A stretch of DNA of 64,000 nt from Gammaproteobacteria bacterium (GTDB lineage: Bacteria; Pseudomonadota; Gammaproteobacteria; Pseudomonadales; Halieaceae), in assembly GCA_024742415.1 (NCBI GenBank), contig JANSYN010000003.1, forward strand, positions 301,048 to 365,047, read 5' to 3'. The first letter of the stretch is position 1. Each line of letters opens with the position of its first letter. The position numbers were made by a program, and so were the translations under genes. Shown here piece after piece: positions 62,069 through 64,000 of this stretch. The notes beneath the pieces are model-generated. The model saw only the letters and a program-made list of their open reading frames with translations. It was not told where the DNA came from and made no database searches.

Positions 62069-62074
62069 TATACT
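62069..62074 (+). promoter_or_regulatory. Likely -10 box of the WYL/YkvA operon
   Basis: TATACT lies 31 bases before the WYL start codon. The hexamer at -35 distance (GCAACA, 62046-62051) is a poor match, as expected for a promoter subject to other control. The predicted start is near 62081. It lies outside the composite repeat. Confidence 0.5.
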
Positions 62075-62104
62075 GGCACTACACTGTCTTCGCTGGACCA
62101 GAAC

Positions 62105-62980
62105 ATGACAAGTCAGACCCACTCGAAATGGCCGTTCCGCTGGGACTTGCTGCTGCGCTACCGGTTTATTGAAACCATCGTATTGTGGGAAGGCCGGCTC
62201 ACCACAAGACACCTGTGCGACACCTTCGGCATCGGCCGGCAACAGGCCAGCAAGGATATCAATAACTACATAAAGGATGTGGCACCGCACAATCTTGAGT
62301 ATGACAAGTACCTTAAAGGCTACAAGCCTACGCCTGAATTCCAGCCACAGGTCACCCAGGGGCTGGCCGATGAGTATCTGCATCTCATGGCGCGCAACAA
62401 CGAGTTGATGAATGTCTTCGAATCACTATCGCTCAACGTTGCCAACGTAGAAGTGCTGTCGCTACCGGTACGCGACGTCAAGCCTGACGTACTACGACCC
62501 ATCATGCAGGCCGCACGGCAGCGCAAACGACTGGATGTGGACTACGTGTCAATCAACAACCCCGATCGGGAGGGACGGATAATCGTGCCGCACACGCTGG
62601 TCTATACCGGCTTGCGCTGGCATGTGCGCGCCTGGTGCGAAAAAAACCAGGAATACCGGGATTTTGTCCTGAGCCGCTTTCGCGATACGCCCGAAATCAT
62701 GGACGAATCGGAGCACGGTGTAGAGGGCGATGTTGAGTGGAACACGCAGGTGACGGTACGGATCACACCCGATCCCCGCCTGAATCCGGCACAGCGCGAG
62801 GTGGTCGAGGTGGATTATGGCATGATCAATGGCGCCCTGGAGATTCCTACCCGCGGCAAACTCGTTCCGTATGTGCTTAAACTATTGCATGTTGACCCGC
62901 GGGAGCCCGCAGGTGATGCCACTGCACAACAAATCGTCGTTCACAACCGCGATGAACTGCACTGCTGGTTGTTTGGTTAA
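62105..62980 (+). CDS. WYL-domain transcriptional regulator, CapW/BrxR-like
   Basis: About 291 aa from the ATG at 62105 (MTSQTHSKWPFRWDLLLRYR); the 88 upstream track residues are translated repeat. Winged helix at residues 10-70 with IVLWEGRLTTRHLCDTFGIG and RQQASKDINNYIKDV. WYL domain about 135-205: RLDVDYVSINNPDREGRIIV, PHTLVYTGLRWHVRAWCEKN, YRDFVLSRFRDTPE. A C-terminal WCX-like domain follows. This three-domain layout and these exact motifs match CapW/BrxR repressors, which control CBASS, BREX and other anti-phage operons. Paired with YkvA, 16 bases downstream; no known effector is present. Confidence 0.9.
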   Translation: MTSQTHSKWPFRWDLLLRYRFIETIVLWEGRLTTRHLCDTFGIGRQQASKDINNYIKDVAPHNLEYDKYLKGYKPTPEFQPQVTQGLADEYLHLMARNNELMNVFESLSLNVANVEVLSLPVRDVKPDVLRPIMQAARQRKRLDVDYVSINNPDREGRIIVPHTLVYTGLRWHVRAWCEKNQEYRDFVLSRFRDTPEIMDESEHGVEGDVEWNTQVTVRITPDPRLNPAQREVVEVDYGMINGALEIPTRGKLVPYVLKLLHVDPREPAGDATAQQIVVHNRDELHCWLFG

Positions 62981-62996
62981 CCGCAAGGATTCTTCC

Positions 62997-63428
62997 ATGA
63001 GCAAAGACACCCCAACAGGCCCGCAAGAGCAGACGCTGTCGTCGGACGCAGCACCACCGGCAGTTGTAGAAGCACCCTCAAGGCCAGCCACAGAGTACGA
63101 GCGGGCCTACTCGGAAAGCAGTTTCTGGGCCAAATTGAAAAGCTATGCGCTGGCGGCTGGTCGAGAGGTTGTCGAGAAGGCGCTACTTCTGTACTTCGCT
63201 GCACAGGAAGAAAAGGCCCCGGCCTGGGCAAAGGCAACGATCATTGGCGCCCTGGGCTATTTTATCGCCCCACTCGACGCCATGGCCGACCTGACGCCCG
63301 GCATCGGTTATGTCGATGACCTCGGTGTACTGGCCCTGGCAATTGCCGCCGTGGCCACTTACATCAACGATGATGTTCGAGCAAAAACCCGCGAAAAACT
63401 CCAGGAATGGTTTGGGCCTGACGCATAA
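62997..63428 (+). CDS. YkvA/DUF1232 family membrane protein
   Basis: About 143 aa from the ATG at 62997, with CAAGGA upstream; the track start at 62829 lies within the WYL gene. A polar N-terminus of 45 residues is followed by the DUF1232 core: GALGYFIAPLDAMADLTPGI, then GYVDDLGVLALAIAAVATYI. The usual family motif SPIDLIPD reads APLDAMAD. Two hydrophobic helices suggest membrane insertion. Function unknown across the family. Forms an operon with the WYL regulator and is enclosed with it by inverted composite repeats. Confidence 0.9.
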   Translation: MSKDTPTGPQEQTLSSDAAPPAVVEAPSRPATEYERAYSESSFWAKLKSYALAAGREVVEKALLLYFAAQEEKAPAWAKATIIGALGYFIAPLDAMADLTPGIGYVDDLGVLALAIAAVATYINDDVRAKTREKLQEWFGPDA

Positions 63429-63502
63429 GAGCATTGCATTGTTGCTTGTACCGACAGGCATCTGCCGGGCTCCATCGATGCTGGCGCTGCAGTGTTCTCG
63501 AG
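63429..63502. other. Short gap between ykvA and copy C
   Basis: Contains no ORF and no clear terminator. The repeat begins at about 63503, so the next 498 bases to the window edge are repeat without a supported gene. Confidence 0.4.
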
Positions 63503-63546
63503 GTCGCATGCGGGGATGGTTTGGTCGCAAAAGCGCTGTTGTTGGG

Positions 63547-63645
63547 GTCGCGTGCGGGGTTTCGAGTGCTGTTGTTTGTGTCGCGTGCGGGGTTTTGAGC
63601 GTTGTTATTCGGGTCGCGTGCGGGGTTTTGAGTGCTGTTTTTTGG
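63547..63645. repeat. 33-bp tandem repeat, three full units
   Basis: Units starting GTCGCGTGCGGGGTTTCGAG (63547), GTCGCGTGCGGGGTTTTGAG (63580) and again at 63613. Degenerate units precede (from 63503) and a fourth start, GTCGCATGCC, merges into IR1. No unique spacers, so this is not a CRISPR array. Confidence 0.93.
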
Positions 63646-63648
63646 GTC

Positions 63649-63729
63649 GCATGCCCGGGTGTGGAGTCCCTGGGCGCGCTCAGACGGCCAAGATATTCGC
63701 ACGCCCAGGGACTCCACACCCGCGCATGC
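63649..63729. repeat. IR1 palindrome of copy C
   Basis: GCATGCCCGGGTGTGGAGTC... and its near-complement ...GACTCCACACCCGCGCATGC, 31-base arms, 19-base centre TCAGACGGCCAAGATATTC. The reverse complement of the copies in A and B. Confidence 0.95.
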
Positions 63730-63913
63730 TCGTTCCAGGGTTACGCCGCGCGGTCAACCCAGAGACTGTCACCGTGAGTGTTGTCAGCAATGCCTGAAGC
63801 GTTTTCCAGGGATGGGTACATCAACCAGGCACCCGGTCAGCCACAGGGCACTCCTACTGGCCAATAATGGCCAAAACAACCGTCGAAAGTCTGCTCGATC
63901 GGTCTGGTGCGGT

Positions 63914-63964
63914 GGCCGTGTTCCAGAGCGAGTATCTTAGCCTTTCGAGCACTGGAACACGGCC
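63914..63964. repeat. IR2 palindrome of copy C
   Basis: GGCCGTGTTCCAG and CTGGAACACGGCC, exact 13-bp arms, 25-base loop AGCGAGTATCTTAGCCTTTC... complementary to the loop at 61609-61633. Confidence 0.95.
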
Positions 63965-64000
63965 AGTGCATCACAAAAGTGCTGTTGTTGGGGTCGCGTA

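Larger units (their letters stand above)
63503..64000 (-). repeat. Composite repeat, copy C (inverted; runs off window)
   Basis: Inverted relative to copies A and B, with the same core, IR1 (63649-63729) and IR2 (63914-63964). It has three complete 33-bp units where A and B have one. The last bases (GTGCTGTTGTTGGGGTCGCG) repeat the sequence that joins A to B, so a further copy probably follows beyond the window. Confidence 0.92.

Noticed and set aside
61841-62104. 88-residue N-terminal extension of the WYL protein in the ORF track
   Set aside because: It translates the IR1 palindrome and repeat sequence; the family starts at MTSQTHSKWPF and the -10 box lies within the extension.
63547-63645. 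CRISPR array from 33-bp repeats
   Set aside because: Units are directly adjacent with no unique spacers and no cas genes are present.

Overview
The window looks like a chromosomal segment of a moderately GC-rich gammaproteobacterium. An aerobic, probably marine member of the Halieaceae/Spongiibacteraceae type would fit, but that placement is inferred from gene content only. The supporting genes are slyX, rmf, yciH-type SUI1, a pepN/DUF2797/yeaC block, a rhomboid/nadK/DUF1853 block, glcDEF and an aerotolerance-type moxR/vWA operon. These sit among many acyl-CoA and oxygenase genes of the kind used to degrade steroids, terpenoids or hydrocarbons.

Layout. 1-7.5 kb: a truncated epoxide hydrolase, a large protein with a RecB-nuclease-like N-terminus and a low-complexity tail, a membrane-anchored amidohydrolase and two adjacent acyl-CoA dehydrogenases. 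7.7-9.1 kb: slyX, SUI1 and an orphan phage-lysozyme-like protein. 9.3-11.6 kb: arsS plus two arsenosugar-type glycosyltransferases, without arsM. 11.8-19.6 kb: Slt transglycosylase, a Rieske dioxygenase alpha/beta pair with a divergent TetR, Hsp20 with a sigma-32-type promoter, a Baeyer-Villiger monooxygenase, tRNA-Arg(CCT) and a DUF4136 lipoprotein. 19.8-31.5 kb: MaoC and SnoaL-like proteins and an epimerase/SDR/SDR/ALDH/HIBADH operon. Divergent from it is a double-domain MarR gene leading a sterol-desaturase-type hydroxylase and a CMD-family gene. A convergent P450 with a clear operator and a flippase follow. 31.9-37.4 kb: propionyl-CoA synthetase-type ligase with a crotonase, a CYP153-like P450 and an SDR. 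37.6-43.5 kb: yjbQ-glcD-glcE-glcF and a long-chain acyl-CoA synthetase. 43.8-52.5 kb: rmf, two unknown proteins and the moxR-DUF58-DUF4381-vWA-vWA/TPR-BatD operon. 52.5-61 kb: pepN, DUF2797, yeaC, rhomboid, nadK, DUF1853 and an M28 peptidase.

61-64 kb is the most unusual part. A two-gene operon encodes a CapW/BrxR-like WYL-domain regulator and a YkvA (DUF1232) membrane protein. It lies between large composite repeats: two direct copies on the left and one inverted copy on the right that runs off the window. Each copy carries an 81-bp near-perfect palindrome, a second smaller palindrome, a conserved core and a variable number of 33-bp tandem units. WYL repressors of this type are known regulators of anti-phage systems, so this is the best candidate here for an undescribed system or mobile unit. 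The link to defence is inference.

Short tandem repeats (8, 12, 16, 17, 19, 33 and 42 bp) recur in otherwise empty intergenic stretches throughout the window. Several transcriptional signals are unusually readable: a 31-bp inverted repeat at the MarR gene, a 16-bp palindrome filling the -35/-10 spacer of the 28.6-kb P450, a sigma-32 promoter for hsp20 and a tRNA promoter with a GC-rich discriminator.
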